The notes: generated by a model not told the origin, from the letters alone. Counted from the stretch's first letter, positions 35,809-45,828 are shown. The stretch is 64,000 nt of DNA from Microbacterium sp. RURRCA19A (GCF_900156455.1 NZ_FTNQ01000002.1:310001-374000); one strand, 5' to 3'. Numbers and translations are program-made.

Positions 35809-37509
35809 GTGACCACTGAGACGCGCGTCCTCTCCGGACGCTACCGTGTCGACGACCTCATCGGTCGCGGCGGTATGGCCAGCGTCTACCGCGGCTACGA
35901 CCAGACGCTCGGGCGGACGGTGGCGATCAAGATCCTCAAGGCCGACCTCGCCGGGGACGCCGCGTTCCGGACGCGGTTCCGTCTCGAGGCTCAGGCGGCC
36001 TCGCGCATGGCTCACCCGACCATCGTCCGGGTGTTCGACGCCGGCGAAGACGTCGAGGTGGGCGCCGACGGGCACGAACGTCCCGTGCCCTACATCGTCA
36101 TGGAGCTGGTCCACGGGCGCCTGCTGAAGGATGTCGTCGCCACCGGTCCCGTCCCCCTTGACGACGCGCTGCGCTACGTCGACGGCATCCTCGAGGCCCT
36201 CGAGTACTCGCACCGCGCCGGTGTCGTGCATCGCGACATCAAGCCCGGCAATGTGATGATCACCGACTCGGGCCGCATCAAGGTGATGGACTTCGGTATC
36301 GCGCGCGCGGTGTCCGACTCGTCCTCGACCGTCGCGGAGACCACGGCGATCGTCGGCACGGCGGCGTACTTCTCGCCGGAGCAGGCCAAGGGCGAGTCCG
36401 TCGACGCGCGCGCCGACCTGTACTCCGCCGGCGTCGTGCTCTACGAACTGCTCACCGGGCGGCCGCCGTTCCGCGGCGACACCCCGGTCGCAGTGGCGTA
36501 CCAGCACGTGAGTGAGGCCCCCCTCCCACCCAGCGAGATCAACGACGCGGTCCCGCGCGCGCTCGACGCGGTCGTCCTCCGCGCTCTCGCGAAGGACCCG
36601 TTCCAGCGTCCGCAGGACGCCGCCGCCTTCCGCGAAGACCTGGATGCCACGATCGAGGGCAAAGAGCCCACGAAACGCCAGATGTCGGCGCTGTCGAACG
36701 AGCTGTACGGCCCGAACCCGCGTCAGGCGGCCGAGACCGCGCGCTCGCTCCGCCAGCTGAGCACCGACACCACGATGCGCCGCACGCAGCCGGGTCCGCC
36801 GGTCGCGTGGATCTGGGCCGGTGTCGCGGTCCTGGCGGTTCTGCTGGTCTCCGTGCTCCTCTGGGTCATCCAGATCCAGCCGTCCACGGACGTGCCCTCG
36901 GCCGGCCGCACGGTCCCGAACGTGGTCGACATGACCTACGACGAGGCCGTCCAGTCGCTCGAGAAGGAAGACCTCACCGCGAAGCGCATCGACGTCGCGG
37001 ATGCCACGATCGCGGCAGGCAACGTGGTGCGCACGACACCGGGTGCCGACACCTCGGTCGCCGCGGGGCAGGAGATCTCGCTCTACGTCTCCTCGGGGGC
37101 CGACACCGCGAAAGTGCCGACGCTCGAGGGGATCACCGAGTCCGAGGCCCGGGCCGCGCTGGAGTCCGCGGGCCTGTCGCTGGGTCTGGTGCAGCGCAAG
37201 CCCGACCCCGCCCTCGCCGCCGGTGTCGTGATGACGGCGAGCGTGGCGGCCGGAACCGAGGTCACCAAGGGCACGACCGTCAATCTCGTCGTCGCCAGCG
37301 GCACGGTGGTCATCGTCAACTACGAGGGGTACCCCGTCGACGTCGCGAAGCGCGAGCTCGAGTCGGACGAGAAGCAACTGACCGTGCAGACGCAAGAGGA
37401 TGCCGGCTGCCCGGCGACGTCTCCGTCGCTGGTCAAGACGCAGTCCCTCGCGCCCGGCGAGGTGCCGGTGCACAGCGAGATCACTCTGACCTACTGCACC
37501 GGTCCCTGA
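35809..37509 (+). CDS. pknB: Ser/Thr protein kinase PknB with three PASTA repeats
   Basis: 566 residues, GTG start. Kinase domain ~10-275 with GGMASVY, VAIKILK, HRDIKPGN, DFGIAR and the activation loop STVAETTAIVGTAAYFSPEQ; one transmembrane helix near 330-352; three PASTA repeats (~365-566; VPNVVDMTYDEAVQSL, VPTLEGITESEARAAL, VIVNYEGYPVDVAKREL) that bind muropeptides or lipid II. The last codons overlap the 3' end of convergent trpG by 19 bp. Confidence 0.94.
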   Translation: MTTETRVLSGRYRVDDLIGRGGMASVYRGYDQTLGRTVAIKILKADLAGDAAFRTRFRLEAQAASRMAHPTIVRVFDAGEDVEVGADGHERPVPYIVMELVHGRLLKDVVATGPVPLDDALRYVDGILEALEYSHRAGVVHRDIKPGNVMITDSGRIKVMDFGIARAVSDSSSTVAETTAIVGTAAYFSPEQAKGESVDARADLYSAGVVLYELLTGRPPFRGDTPVAVAYQHVSEAPLPPSEINDAVPRALDAVVLRALAKDPFQRPQDAAAFREDLDATIEGKEPTKRQMSALSNELYGPNPRQAAETARSLRQLSTDTTMRRTQPGPPVAWIWAGVAVLAVLLVSVLLWVIQIQPSTDVPSAGRTVPNVVDMTYDEAVQSLEKEDLTAKRIDVADATIAAGNVVRTTPGADTSVAAGQEISLYVSSGADTAKVPTLEGITESEARAALESAGLSLGLVQRKPDPALAAGVVMTASVAAGTEVTKGTTVNLVVASGTVVIVNYEGYPVDVAKRELESDEKQLTVQTQEDAGCPATSPSLVKTQSLAPGEVPVHSEITLTYCTGP

Positions 37510-38132
37510 CCCCGTCGAGGGTGCAGGATCCGCCCGCGCACAGCCGCGCCTCGGAGTCCGGCATCCTCGAGCCAGCGGCCGAGCAGGGCGTGACCGCCCT
37601 CGGTGAGGACGCTCTCGGGGTGGAACTGCACGCCGGTCAGCGGAGCGTCACGATGGGCGAGGCCCATGATGACCCCCGTCTCGCTGCGGGCGGTCACCAT
37701 GAGTTCGTCGGGCACCGTGGCCGGGTCGACGGCGAGTGAGTGGTAGCGGGTCGCGCGGAACCCGTCCGGAAGGTCCGCGAAGACACCGTGGCCATCGTGG
37801 TGGATGATGCTGGTGATCCCGTGCAGAAGTTCCGGGGCTCGGGTCACCGTTGCGCCGAACGCCGCCGCGAGGGCCTGGTGCCCCAGACACACCCCGAGGA
37901 GCGGGATGCCGTTCGCGTGGGCCGCGCGCACGACGTCGATGGACGCGCCGGCGTCCGCGGGGTGCCCGGGACCCGGGGAGACGAGCACGGCCCGGGCATC
38001 CTCGACGGAGCCGACGACGTCGGGGGCGGACGCGGCGATCATCGTCACATCGGCGCCGAGTTCCGCCACGTATCCGGCGAGTGTGTGCACGAAGCTGTCG
38101 CGGTTGTCCACGACGACGACGCGAAAGCTCAC
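37491..38132 (-). CDS. trpG: Glutamine amidotransferase, anthranilate/aminodeoxychorismate synthase component II
   Basis: 213 residues, GTG start. The class I triad is present: Cys in GVCLGHQAL, His and Glu in VQFHPESVLTEGG; VVVDNRDSFVHTL is the N-terminal signature. It supplies ammonia to TrpE or PabB. trpG adjacent to pknB is the mycobacterial and corynebacterial arrangement. Its start overlaps the small membrane gene by 4 bp. Confidence 0.85.
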   Translation of the reverse strand: MSFRVVVVDNRDSFVHTLAGYVAELGADVTMIAASAPDVVGSVEDARAVLVSPGPGHPADAGASIDVVRAAHANGIPLLGVCLGHQALAAAFGATVTRAPELLHGITSIIHHDGHGVFADLPDGFRATRYHSLAVDPATVPDELMVTARSETGVIMGLAHRDAPLTGVQFHPESVLTEGGHALLGRWLEDAGLRGAAVRGRILHPRRGQGPVQ

Positions 38133-38284
38133 TCGACCGTGACCTCCTGTGGATAGAGGATGTCGCTCACCCACGGGAAGACGTAGAAGAACAGGCCGTA
38201 GAGCGCGGCGGCGACCAGCACGAGGACGATGAGCAGACGGACCCACCAGGGTCCGGGCAGCACTCGCCAGAGGGCTCCGTACAT
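38129..38284 (-). CDS. Small membrane protein between trpG and sortase
   Basis: 51 residues with one transmembrane helix (VRLLIVLVLVAAALYGLFFYVF). It overlaps the sortase stop and the trpG start, so the three genes are one operon. Function unknown; small membrane proteins of this position recur in actinobacteria. It is the right size to be a sortase or division accessory, but that is a guess. Confidence 0.6.
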   Translation of the reverse strand: MYGALWRVLPGPWWVRLLIVLVLVAAALYGLFFYVFPWVSDILYPQEVTVE

Positions 38285-39057
38285 CAGGCGGCTCCGGAGG
38301 TCAGCGACGCGGGCGGTCCGTCGGCGCGGGGGGTGAACGACTCGAAGACGCCGTAGGCGATCGCGCGCTCCGCCGAGCCGTACCGCGGGCTGCACGTGGT
38401 CATCGTGATCAGCTTGTCGGTGGCCTGCACCTCCGGCTGCTGCGGGGTCGGGAGCAGGACCTGGACCCCGTCGGGGCGCACGTACTCGAGATTGCGGAAG
38501 CGGTAGGTGTACCAGCCGTCGGGTGTCTCCACGACGACCGCGTCACCGATGCGCAGCGAGGGCAGGTCGGCGAACGGGGCACCGTGGCTGCCGCGGTGGC
38601 CGGCGATGGCGAAGTTGCCCTGCTGACCCGGCATCGCGGTGTCGGGGTAATGCCCGATCCCGATGGGGTCGAGGGTGACGGAGGCGCTCACCCCGCCCGC
38701 GAGCTTGAACTGGTAATCGGGTCCGAGGCGAGGGACGCGGAGCACGCCGAACACCTCGCCGTTGCCGGGCTGCGCCAGGGCGGGCGGCTCCGTCGCCGCC
38801 GCGTCGCCCGGCGAGGTCGAGGGGGCCGGGCTCGTCGGTGCGGCCGCCCACTCGTCGGTGAGGGCACCGGCTTCGCTCTTGAACTGGGCTCCGATGATCG
38901 CGTCGCCGATCCACAGCTGCCAGCCCACGAACAGCAGCACGACCACACCGGCCGTCAGCAGCAGATCACCGAGCACGCCGAGGACGGTCACGCGGCGTCG
39001 GCGCGGCTTAGGGCGGCGGGCCGAGCGGCGAGTGGGGGGATACTCGACCGTGGACAC
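38284..39057 (-). CDS. srtE: Class E sortase
   Basis: 257 residues, GTG start. N-terminal signal-anchor helix after an Arg-rich start, a Pro/Ala-rich linker, and the sortase barrel: catalytic His in GHRGSHGAPF, catalytic Cys in TMTTCSPRYGSAERAI with Arg ten residues on. Class E enzymes of high-GC actinobacteria recognise LAxTG. The 55-residue gene at 26733-26900 carries LAATG, making it a possible substrate. The nearby crgA is divergent. Confidence 0.88.
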   Translation of the reverse strand: MSTVEYPPTRRSARRPKPRRRRVTVLGVLGDLLLTAGVVVLLFVGWQLWIGDAIIGAQFKSEAGALTDEWAAAPTSPAPSTSPGDAAATEPPALAQPGNGEVFGVLRVPRLGPDYQFKLAGGVSASVTLDPIGIGHYPDTAMPGQQGNFAIAGHRGSHGAPFADLPSLRIGDAVVVETPDGWYTYRFRNLEYVRPDGVQVLLPTPQQPEVQATDKLITMTTCSPRYGSAERAIAYGVFESFTPRADGPPASLTSGAA

Positions 39058-39111
39058 GAGGCGAGTCTACTTCCGTGGGTGGAGAGTGCCCTGCCCGTTA
39101 GACTGGCCCGC

Positions 39112-39351
39112 ATGGCACGTACTGGCAACGGCGAAGACCCGATCGCTGAGCGCAACGAGAACGGTTCCACGCCCAACCCGGTGTGGTTCCTGCCGATCAT
39201 GATCGGTCTCATGCTCGTCGGCTTGGTATGGGTGCTCGTCTTCTACTTGAGCAACTCGCAGTTCCCCGTGCCCGGCATCGGCGCGTGGAATCTCGTGATC
39301 GGTTTCGGGATCGCCTTCGTCGGCTTCCTGATGACCACGCGCTGGCGATAA
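39112..39351 (+). CDS. crgA: Cell-division protein CrgA
   Basis: 79 residues with two membrane helices (VWFLPIMIGLMLVGLVWVLVFYL and AWNLVIGFGIAFVGFLMTT) joined by the conserved loop NSQFPVPGIGAW. CrgA helps recruit PBPs to the septum. The location beside trpG and pknB is standard. DnaA-box-like sequences follow the gene. Confidence 0.92.
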   Translation: MARTGNGEDPIAERNENGSTPNPVWFLPIMIGLMLVGLVWVLVFYLSNSQFPVPGIGAWNLVIGFGIAFVGFLMTTRWR

Positions 39352-39386
39352 GCACTCCGACTTACACCCGTGTAATTCATCCCCAC

Positions 39387-39408
39387 CTGTGGATGAGCCT
39401 GTGGATAA
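39387..39408. promoter_or_regulatory. DnaA-box pair downstream of crgA
   Basis: TGTGGATGA and TGTGGATAA (39400-39408) in tandem, the second being a perfect DnaA box. They lie in the gap between crgA and the rhomboid gene, about 11 kb from oriC. Confidence 0.5.
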
Positions 39409-39411
39409 CTT

Positions 39412-40341
39412 TCAGTAGTAGACCACGACAGGGATCACGAGCAGCGCGAACAGCGCGATCGTGAGCGCGACCAGCAGCCCGATCTGCACCGGACGCTGGC
39501 GCAGCAGACGTGTCCGCGCGTAGATCAATCCGACCAGGGCGCCGACGACGAGGCCTCCCAGGTGCGCCTGCCAGGAGATGCCCACGTTGGCGAGTGCGGT
39601 CGCGAAGTCACCCGTTCCCAGCGACGAGATGAGAGCGACGACGAACGGCCAGGCGAAGTTGATGCCGATGAGGACGGCGATGACGCGGATGTCGGCGCCG
39701 ATGTGCCGTCCGATGACCAGCAGCGCACCGAACAGCGCGAAGATCGCTCCCGAGGCGCCGACGACGACCGTGGTGGGGGCGAGAAGCGCCACCGCGACCG
39801 ACCCTCCGAGTGCACCCAGCAGATAGAGCACGACGAAGCGCCACCGTCCGAGCAGAGGCTCGAGATTGCGGCCGATGAACCACAGAGCCAACATGTTGAG
39901 GCCGATGTGGAAGAACCCGGAATGGACGAGAGCGGCGGTGAAGAGGCGCCAGGGCTCGATCGGTCCGAACTGCGGGACGAGGTACGGCGGGTAGAAGGCC
40001 AGGGCGTTGCCGATGATGCCGCCCACACCGGGAACGAGGCCGATGACGTAGGCGAGTCCGGTGATCGCGATGATCGTCAGCGTCGCGATCGGTCGACCGC
40101 CGGCCACCGCGGCCATCGGAGCCGAGCGCGACCAGCGGCGCTGCGCCTTCTTCTGCGCCGGGGTCGCGGTGGCCCGCTGCTGGGCCATGCATTCCGGGCA
40201 GATGACGCCGACGGCGGCGGGGGTCCGACACTCGGGGCATACCGTGCGCAGACACCGCTGGCAGAGCACGAAGCTCTGCCGGTCGGGATGCCGGTAGCAG
40301 AAGTTGTCGCTGTTGCGACGGAACTCCTCGGTCGTAGACAC
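39412..40341 (-). CDS. Rhomboid-family intramembrane serine protease with zinc B-box
   Basis: 309 residues, GTG start. The N-terminal ~75 residues hold a B-box-like zinc finger (CYRHPDRQSFVLCQRCLRTVCPEC...CPEC). Six helices follow, with the rhomboid GxSG nucleophile (VGASGAIFAL), HSGFFHIGLNMLALW, and the catalytic His in WQAHLGGLVVG. Cleaves membrane proteins within the bilayer. It is adjacent to the cyclophilin gene on the same strand. Confidence 0.9.
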   Translation of the reverse strand: MSTTEEFRRNSDNFCYRHPDRQSFVLCQRCLRTVCPECRTPAAVGVICPECMAQQRATATPAQKKAQRRWSRSAPMAAVAGGRPIATLTIIAITGLAYVIGLVPGVGGIIGNALAFYPPYLVPQFGPIEPWRLFTAALVHSGFFHIGLNMLALWFIGRNLEPLLGRWRFVVLYLLGALGGSVAVALLAPTTVVVGASGAIFALFGALLVIGRHIGADIRVIAVLIGINFAWPFVVALISSLGTGDFATALANVGISWQAHLGGLVVGALVGLIYARTRLLRQRPVQIGLLVALTIALFALLVIPVVVYY

Positions 40342-40357
40342 CCGCCGCCGCCGAGGG

Positions 40358-40915
40358 TCAGACGGCGACGACGTCGACCGACTCGAGCACGACGGGCTCG
40401 ACGGGACGGTCGCCGGCGGCGGTGGGAACTGCGCTGATGGCGTCGACGACCTTCTTCGACGCATCGTCGGCCACCTCGCCGAAGATGGTGTGCTTGCCCT
40501 GGAGCCACGGCGTCGGGTCGGTGGTGATGAAGAACTGCGAGCCGTTCGTGCCCTCGGGCTGCCCCGTGATGGCGTTGCGGCGGAGACCCGCGTTGGCCAT
40601 GGCGAGCTTGTACGGGGCCGAGAAGTCGAGCTCGGGGTGGATCTCGTCGTTGAACGTGTAGCCGGGACCGCCCACGCCCTGACCGAGCGGGTCGCCGCCC
40701 TGGATCATGAAGCCGGGGATGATGCGGTGGAACACGACGTTCGAGTAGAGCGGACCCTCGCCCTTGGCGCCCGTGGCCGGGTTGGTCCATTCCTGTGAGC
40801 CGTCGGCGAGGCCGACGAAGTTCCGGACGGTCCGGGGAGCGTGGTCTCCGAACAGGTTGACGACGATGTCGCCGTGGTTGGTGTGAAGGGTCGCAACGGC
40901 GGTGTGGGAAGCCAT
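40358..40915 (-). CDS. ppiA: Peptidyl-prolyl cis-trans isomerase, cyclophilin type
   Basis: 185 residues, one cyclophilin domain without signal peptide. Catalytic loop FHRIIPGFMIQGGDP (Arg, Phe), GSQFFITTDPTPWLQGKHTIFGEV and NAITGQPEG are the family marks. It speeds proline isomerisation in cytosolic folding. It is divergent from the gene at 41016. Confidence 0.95.
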   Translation of the reverse strand: MASHTAVATLHTNHGDIVVNLFGDHAPRTVRNFVGLADGSQEWTNPATGAKGEGPLYSNVVFHRIIPGFMIQGGDPLGQGVGGPGYTFNDEIHPELDFSAPYKLAMANAGLRRNAITGQPEGTNGSQFFITTDPTPWLQGKHTIFGEVADDASKKVVDAISAVPTAAGDRPVEPVVLESVDVVAV

Positions 40916-41015
40916 GGGTACATTCTCTCAGAGTTATCTGCAAGGGTTCGCGGACGGGGACCCCCGTTCTGGCAAGATGAAACGCGTACATCCCATCGAC
41001 AGGGAGGATGAAGCC

Positions 41016-41588
41016 GTGGGCCTCAGCCGCAAGAGCAAGAAGGAACTGCGCAAGCTCCAGAAGCACGCCGCCAAGGTGTGGGAGTCTCAGCAGGTTCTGC
41101 TGGGCGAGAGCGGAAAGGTGGCCCGCGAAGCCGGTCGCCAGCTCGGTCGCTTCAGCCGCGAAGACCTCGTTCCCGCCGTGCGCGACGGTTACGACCAGTA
41201 CGCCGCGCCGTACGTCGACAAGAGCGTGAAGTACACGAACCGCTTCCTCAGCGACAAGGTCATCCCGACGGCCGGTGCCGTCGTGGGTGGGGCGATGTCG
41301 GTGTGGGATGCCGCGGGCGACACCCGTGACCGCCTGGCCAAGGGTCGTGGTTTCGAGCTCGACACGCGCAAGTACGCCAAGCGTGCCGAGAAGTACGGCA
41401 AGAAGGCGAGCAAGCAGCTCGCCGCCAAGCTCCCGAAGCAGCACGACGGCATCGGAGCCGGTGGCGTCATCGCCATCCTGTTCGGTGTCGCCGCCGCCGT
41501 GGGGGTCGCCTACGCCGCGTGGCAGACCCTGCGCGCCGACGACGAGCTGTGGGTGGCCGACGACCCGCTCCGCGCCCCCGACGCGTGA
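41016..41588 (+). CDS. Membrane-anchored hypothetical protein, DNA-binding-like basic
   Basis: 190 residues from the GTG at 41016 after AGGGAGGA. Lys/Arg-rich and mostly helical, with one C-terminal membrane helix (GGVIAILFGVAAAVGVAYAAWQTL). Similar unassigned proteins occur in other Microbacteriaceae near the gyrase region. Basic content suggests nucleic-acid or membrane-surface contact. Overlaps the YbaK gene by 4 bp. Confidence 0.55.
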   Translation: MGLSRKSKKELRKLQKHAAKVWESQQVLLGESGKVAREAGRQLGRFSREDLVPAVRDGYDQYAAPYVDKSVKYTNRFLSDKVIPTAGAVVGGAMSVWDAAGDTRDRLAKGRGFELDTRKYAKRAEKYGKKASKQLAAKLPKQHDGIGAGGVIAILFGVAAAVGVAYAAWQTLRADDELWVADDPLRAPDA

Positions 41589-42058
41589 GCGACCCCACCA
41601 GCAGAGTCAGAGAGGCCGCGCAGTTGCGCGGCCTCTCTGTCGATGTACGGGAACGGCCGGCGGCCCGCTCGCTCGACGAGGCGGCGGAGCTGCTCGGCAT
41701 CCATCCGGATGACATCGTGAAGACGCTCGTCGTGAAGCGATCCGACGACACCTTCCTGTTCGCCCTGGTGCCCGGCGACCGGGTCATCTCCTGGCCGAAG
41801 CTGCGGGCGGTGGTCGGCGTGAACAAGCTGCGCCTGCCCGAGCCCGAGCTCGCCCTCGCCGCGACCGGGTATGAGCGGGGCACGATCGTGCCGATCGGCA
41901 GCTCGACCGACTGGCCGATCTATGCCGACGAGAGCATCGTGGGGCGCCGCATCGCGATGGGCGCGGGAGCGCACGGCTACAGCCTCTTCGTCGAAGCCGA
42001 CGACCTGATCCGCGCCTACGGCGCCACGGTCGCCGACATCACCGCACCGCGCGACTGA
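41585..42058 (+). CDS. YbaK/EbsC-family aminoacyl-tRNA deacylase
   Basis: 157 residues, GTG start overlapping the previous stop. YbaK-type editing domain: DDIVKTLVVK with the conserved lysine, FALVPGDRVISWPKL, RGTIVPIGSSTDWPIYADES (usual GxxxPxG...D), and IAMGAGAHGYSLF. Such enzymes hydrolyse mischarged Cys- or Ala-tRNA-Pro. The bound tRNA is not predicted. Confidence 0.85.
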   Translation: MSDPTSRVREAAQLRGLSVDVRERPAARSLDEAAELLGIHPDDIVKTLVVKRSDDTFLFALVPGDRVISWPKLRAVVGVNKLRLPEPELALAATGYERGTIVPIGSSTDWPIYADESIVGRRIAMGAGAHGYSLFVEADDLIRAYGATVADITAPRD

Positions 42059-42065
42059 CCGGCGG

Positions 42066-42488
42066 TCACAGCTTCGCCATCCGAAACGCGATGTCGACCA
42101 GTTGCACCCGCCGGAGCTTGCGCGCTGCGGGAAGCGAGAACCACTGGGCGCGGTCGGTGGAGCCGCCGACCTCGTAGCTCAGGCGCCCGCCGACGATATG
42201 GGCTCGGTAGACGATCCGAAGGGCGTGGAGGGGTCCGTTGGCGTCGTCCGACAGGCGCCTCTCCGCCGCGATGACGCGGGAATGGATGCCGAGAAGCTCG
42301 TCGACCACGACGCGGAACCCGGTCTCCTCCCGCACCTCGCGGCGTACGGCGCGTTCGGGGTCCTCACCGTCCTCGAGACCGCCGCCGGGCAATGTCCACG
42401 CGGCGCGCCGTCCCTCGATCCAGTGCGCGAGCAGCACGCGGTCGTCGGCGTCGGTGATGACGGCGTACGCGGCGACTCGCATGTCCAT
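42066..42488 (-). CDS. NUDIX hydrolase
   Basis: 140 residues from MDMRVAAYAV. Complete Nudix box GGGLEDGEDPERAVRREVREETGF (GX5EX7REUXEEXGU) near residues 35-58, which binds Mg and cleaves a nucleoside diphosphate linked to another moiety. The substrate is unknown. It sits between the YbaK gene and the tRNA pair. Confidence 0.9.
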   Translation of the reverse strand: MDMRVAAYAVITDADDRVLLAHWIEGRRAAWTLPGGGLEDGEDPERAVRREVREETGFRVVVDELLGIHSRVIAAERRLSDDANGPLHALRIVYRAHIVGGRLSYEVGGSTDRAQWFSLPAARKLRRVQLVDIAFRMAKL

Positions 42489-42570
42489 TGCGATCACCCT
42501 AGCCGCGAGACACGACGACGGAGGGCGGGAAGACGAAGAGTCGGCCGCAGCCGACTCGACGGAGATGATG

Positions 42571-42643
42571 TGGAGCCTAGGAGATTCGAACTCCTGACAT
42601 CCTGCTTGCAAAGCAGGCGCTCTACCAGCTGAGCTAAGGCCCC
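42571..42643 (-). tRNA. tRNA-Ala (TGC)
   Basis: GGGGCCT acceptor, D-arm TAGCTCAGCTGGTAGAGC, anticodon TGC in CTTTGCAAG, T-loop GTTCGAATC, discriminator A. Encodes no CCA. Part of the Ile-Ala pair beside gyrA. Confidence 0.95.
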
Positions 42644-42657
42644 GGGAAGGGAACGGG

Positions 42658-42731
42658 TGGGGCTACCAGGACTTGAACCTGGGACCTCTTCATTATCAGT
42701 GAAGCGCTCTAACCGCCTGAGCTATAGCCCC
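42658..42731 (-). tRNA. tRNA-Ile (GAT)
   Basis: GGGGCTA acceptor, D-arm TAGCTCAGGCGGTTAGAGC, anticodon GAT in CTGATAA, T-loop GTTCAAGTC, discriminator A. Directly upstream of tRNA-Ala on the same strand. Confidence 0.95.
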
Positions 42732-42799
42732 GTCTCGCTGACGTAACGTCGTCAACCTCGAAGACTTTACCTGAATCCCGAGGTTTTTCCGAATCGGCG

Positions 42800-43204
42800 T
42801 CAGTTGGAGGTGAAGCCCACGAGCAGACCGCCCGTGACCTTGACGGCGAGGTTGTAGATGCCGGCCACGACCGCACCCATGACCGTCACGACGACCAGGT
42901 TGAGGATCGCGACGATCGCCGCGAACGCCATGACCTGCGGGAGGCCCACGTACTGCGACAGGGTGGCGCTTCCGTCGGTGAAGCTCGCGAAGAACTCATC
43001 CGCGCGACCGATGAGGCCGGTGGCGCTCACCACGAGGTACACGAGGAAGTACGAGACCACGGTGACGATCGCGATCGCCACGGCGGCCAGGAACGAGAGC
43101 TTGAGTGCCGACCAGAAGTCGATGTACACCAGGCGCAGACGCACCTGCTTGGCGGACGTCTTCTGGGTCGACTTCTTGGCGAGTTTGTCGGCTACCGTGC
43201 TCAT
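42800..43204 (-). CDS. DUF3566 membrane protein
   Basis: 134 residues with two long membrane helix regions and a Lys-rich start. The family marker [28 protein letters not shown] is at residues ~20-48. It is commonly found directly after gyrA in actinobacteria and overlaps its stop by 4 bp here. Function unknown. Confidence 0.88.
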   Translation of the reverse strand: MSTVADKLAKKSTQKTSAKQVRLRLVYIDFWSALKLSFLAAVAIAIVTVVSYFLVYLVVSATGLIGRADEFFASFTDGSATLSQYVGLPQVMAFAAIVAILNLVVVTVMGAVVAGIYNLAVKVTGGLLVGFTSN

Positions 43205-45828
43205 GCGTCAGTACTTTCCTCAGGGGTCTCGGAAGAGGAGGCGGTCTCTGCCGCGTCGGGCGCGGCCGGATCGGTGGTCGTCTCCGTCGTCTCGGTCAGG
43301 TTCCGCTCGCTGTTCCGGGCGATCGCGATGATGCGATCATCGCCTCCGGCGCGGGCGAACACGACACCCATGGTGTCGCGACCCTTGGCAGGCACCTCGG
43401 CCACGGAGGAGCGTACCACCTTGCCGCTGGCAAGAACCACAAGGACCTCGTCGCCCTCCGAGACCATCAGACCGCCCGCCAGAACCCCGCGATCCTCGGT
43501 CAGACGGGCCACCTTGATGCCGAGTCCACCGCGGTTCTGCATGCGGTATTCGGTCACTGCCGTGCGCTTGGCGTACCCGCCCTCGGTGACGATGAACACG
43601 AACTCGTCATCCTTCGCGACGGATGCCGAGAGCAGGCTGTCGCCGGCGCGGAAGTCCATGCCCTTCACGCCCGACGTCGAGCGGCCCATCGGGCGCAGCG
43701 CCCCGTCCGTGGCGGAGAAGCGCAGCGACATCCCGAGTCGGCTGATGAGGAGGATGTCATCGCCCTCGTCGACGAGCAGTGCGCTGACGAGCTCGTCGGG
43801 GGTGCCCTGCTCGGCGTCGTCGGCATCGTCGGAGACCTGGCCGCGCAGCTTGATGGCGATCACGCCGCCCTGACGGTTGGTGTCGTACTCGTCGAGCCGG
43901 GTCTTCTTGACCAGGCCGTTGCGGGTCGCGAGCACCAGGTAGGTCGCGACCTTGTAATCGCGGATGTCGAGGATCTGCGCGATCTCCTCATCGGGCTGGA
44001 GCGCGAGGAGGTTCGCGACGTGCTGGCCCTTGGCATCCCGCCCCGCCTCGGGAACCTCGTACGCCTTCGAGCGGTAGACGCGGCCCTTGTTGGTGAAGAA
44101 CAGCAGCCAATGGTGGGTCGTCGTGACGAAGAAGTGCTCGACCACGTCGTCGGCGCGCAGCTGCGCGCCCTTCACACCCTTGCCACCGCGGTGCTGCTGA
44201 CGGTAATTGTCGCTGCGCGTGCGCTTGATGTAGCCGTCACGGGTGACCGTCACGACCATCTCTTCCTCGGCGATCAGGTCTTCGATCGACACGTCGCCGT
44301 CGAACCCGTGCAGGATCTCGGTGCGACGGTCGTCGCCGAAGCGGTCGACGATCGCCGTCAGTTCGTCGCGGATGATGGTGCGCTGGCGAGCGGGGGTGGC
44401 GAGGATGTCGTTGTAGTCGGCGATGCGCGCTTCGAGCTCCTGCGCCTCGTCGATGATCTTCTGGCGCTCGAGCGCCGCAAGGCGACGCAGCTGCATGTCG
44501 AGGATCGCCTGCGCCTGGATGTCGTCGATGTCGAGGAGCTTCTGCAGTCCCTCGTTGGCATCCTGGGCCGTCGGCGACCGGCGGATGAGCGCGATGACCT
44601 CGTCGAGCGCGTCGAGCGCCTTGAGGTAGCCGCGCAGGATGTGCATGCGCTCCTCGGCCTTGCGGAGGCGGTAGCACGTGCGGCGGACGATCACCTCGAC
44701 CTGGTGGTCGATCCAGAGGCTGATGAAGCCGTCGAGCGACAGGGTGCGCGGCACGCCGTCGACGATGGCGAGCATGTTGGCGCCGAAGTTCTCCTGGAGC
44801 TGCGTGTGCTTGTAGAGGTTGTTCAGCACGACCTTCGCGACCGCGTCGCGCTTGAGCACGATGACGAGTCGCTGACCGGTGCGACCGGACGTCTCGTCGC
44901 GGATGTCGGCGATGCCCGTGATCTTGCCCTCGCGGGCGAGGTCGCCGATCTTGACCGCGACGTTGTCGGGGTTGACCTGGTACGGCAGCTCGGTGATGAC
45001 CAGGCACGTGCGGCCCTGGATCTCTTCGATGTTGACGACGGCGCGCATCGTGATCGAGCCGCGGCCCGTGCGATACGCGTCCTTGATGCCGCGGGTGCCG
45101 AGGATCTGCGCGCGGGTGGGGAAGTCGGGCCCGGGGATGCGCTCCATGAGCGCCTCGAGCAGTTCCTCGCGGGTGGCATCCGGGTTCTCCAGAGCCCACA
45201 GGGCGCCGGCGGACACTTCGCGCAGGTTGTGCGGCGGGATGTTGGTCGCCATACCGACGGCGATACCGACCGAGCCGTTGACCAGGAGGTTCGGGAAGCG
45301 CGCCGGGAGGACCGTCGGCTCCTGCGTCTGGCCGTCGTAGTTGTCCTCGAAGTCGACGGTCTCCTCTTCGATGTCGCGCACCATCTCGAGCGCGAGCGGA
45401 GCCATCTTCGTCTCGGTGTATCGGGGAGCGGCCGCGCCCTGGTTGCCCGGCGAGCCGAAGTTGCCCTGGCCGAGGGCCAGCGGATAGCGCAGCGACCACG
45501 GCTGCACGAGACGCACGAGGGCGTCGTAGATGGGGGCGTCACCGTGGGGGTGGTAATGACCCATGACTTCACCGACGACGCGGGCGCACTTCGAGAACGA
45601 CTTGTCAGGACGGAAACCACCGTCGTACATGCCGTAGATGACGCGGCGGTGCACGGGCTTGAGGCCGTCGCGGACGTCGGGCAGCGCACGACCGACGATG
45701 ACGCTCATCGCGTAGTCGAGGTAGCTCCGCTGCATCTCGAGCTGGAGGTCGACCTGGTCGATCTTCCCGTGGTTGTGAGCGGCCTCTTCGGGCGCGCCGG
45801 CGGGCTCGGGAGTGATGTCGTCAGCCAT
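43201..45828 (-). CDS. gyrA: DNA gyrase subunit A
   Basis: 875 residues. Breakage-reunion domain with the catalytic Tyr in [11 protein letters not shown], the QRDR region around [12 protein letters not shown], then six beta-pinwheel repeats and an acidic Ser/Thr tail rich in Glu. Forms an A2B2 enzyme with GyrB that introduces negative supercoils. It follows gyrB by 32 bp on the minus strand. Confidence 0.97.
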   Translation of the reverse strand: MADDITPEPAGAPEEAAHNHGKIDQVDLQLEMQRSYLDYAMSVIVGRALPDVRDGLKPVHRRVIYGMYDGGFRPDKSFSKCARVVGEVMGHYHPHGDAPIYDALVRLVQPWSLRYPLALGQGNFGSPGNQGAAAPRYTETKMAPLALEMVRDIEEETVDFEDNYDGQTQEPTVLPARFPNLLVNGSVGIAVGMATNIPPHNLREVSAGALWALENPDATREELLEALMERIPGPDFPTRAQILGTRGIKDAYRTGRGSITMRAVVNIEEIQGRTCLVITELPYQVNPDNVAVKIGDLAREGKITGIADIRDETSGRTGQRLVIVLKRDAVAKVVLNNLYKHTQLQENFGANMLAIVDGVPRTLSLDGFISLWIDHQVEVIVRRTCYRLRKAEERMHILRGYLKALDALDEVIALIRRSPTAQDANEGLQKLLDIDDIQAQAILDMQLRRLAALERQKIIDEAQELEARIADYNDILATPARQRTIIRDELTAIVDRFGDDRRTEILHGFDGDVSIEDLIAEEEMVVTVTRDGYIKRTRSDNYRQQHRGGKGVKGAQLRADDVVEHFFVTTTHHWLLFFTNKGRVYRSKAYEVPEAGRDAKGQHVANLLALQPDEEIAQILDIRDYKVATYLVLATRNGLVKKTRLDEYDTNRQGGVIAIKLRGQVSDDADDAEQGTPDELVSALLVDEGDDILLISRLGMSLRFSATDGALRPMGRSTSGVKGMDFRAGDSLLSASVAKDDEFVFIVTEGGYAKRTAVTEYRMQNRGGLGIKVARLTEDRGVLAGGLMVSEGDEVLVVLASGKVVRSSVAEVPAKGRDTMGVVFARAGGDDRIIAIARNSERNLTETTETTTDPAAPDAAETASSSETPEESTDA

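Noticed and set aside
42571..42731. A possible rRNA operon around tRNA-Ala and tRNA-Ile
   Set aside because: The flanking DNA codes for a Nudix protein and a DUF3566 protein; no rRNA sequence is seen. The pair stands alone, as is usual beside gyrA in actinobacteria.
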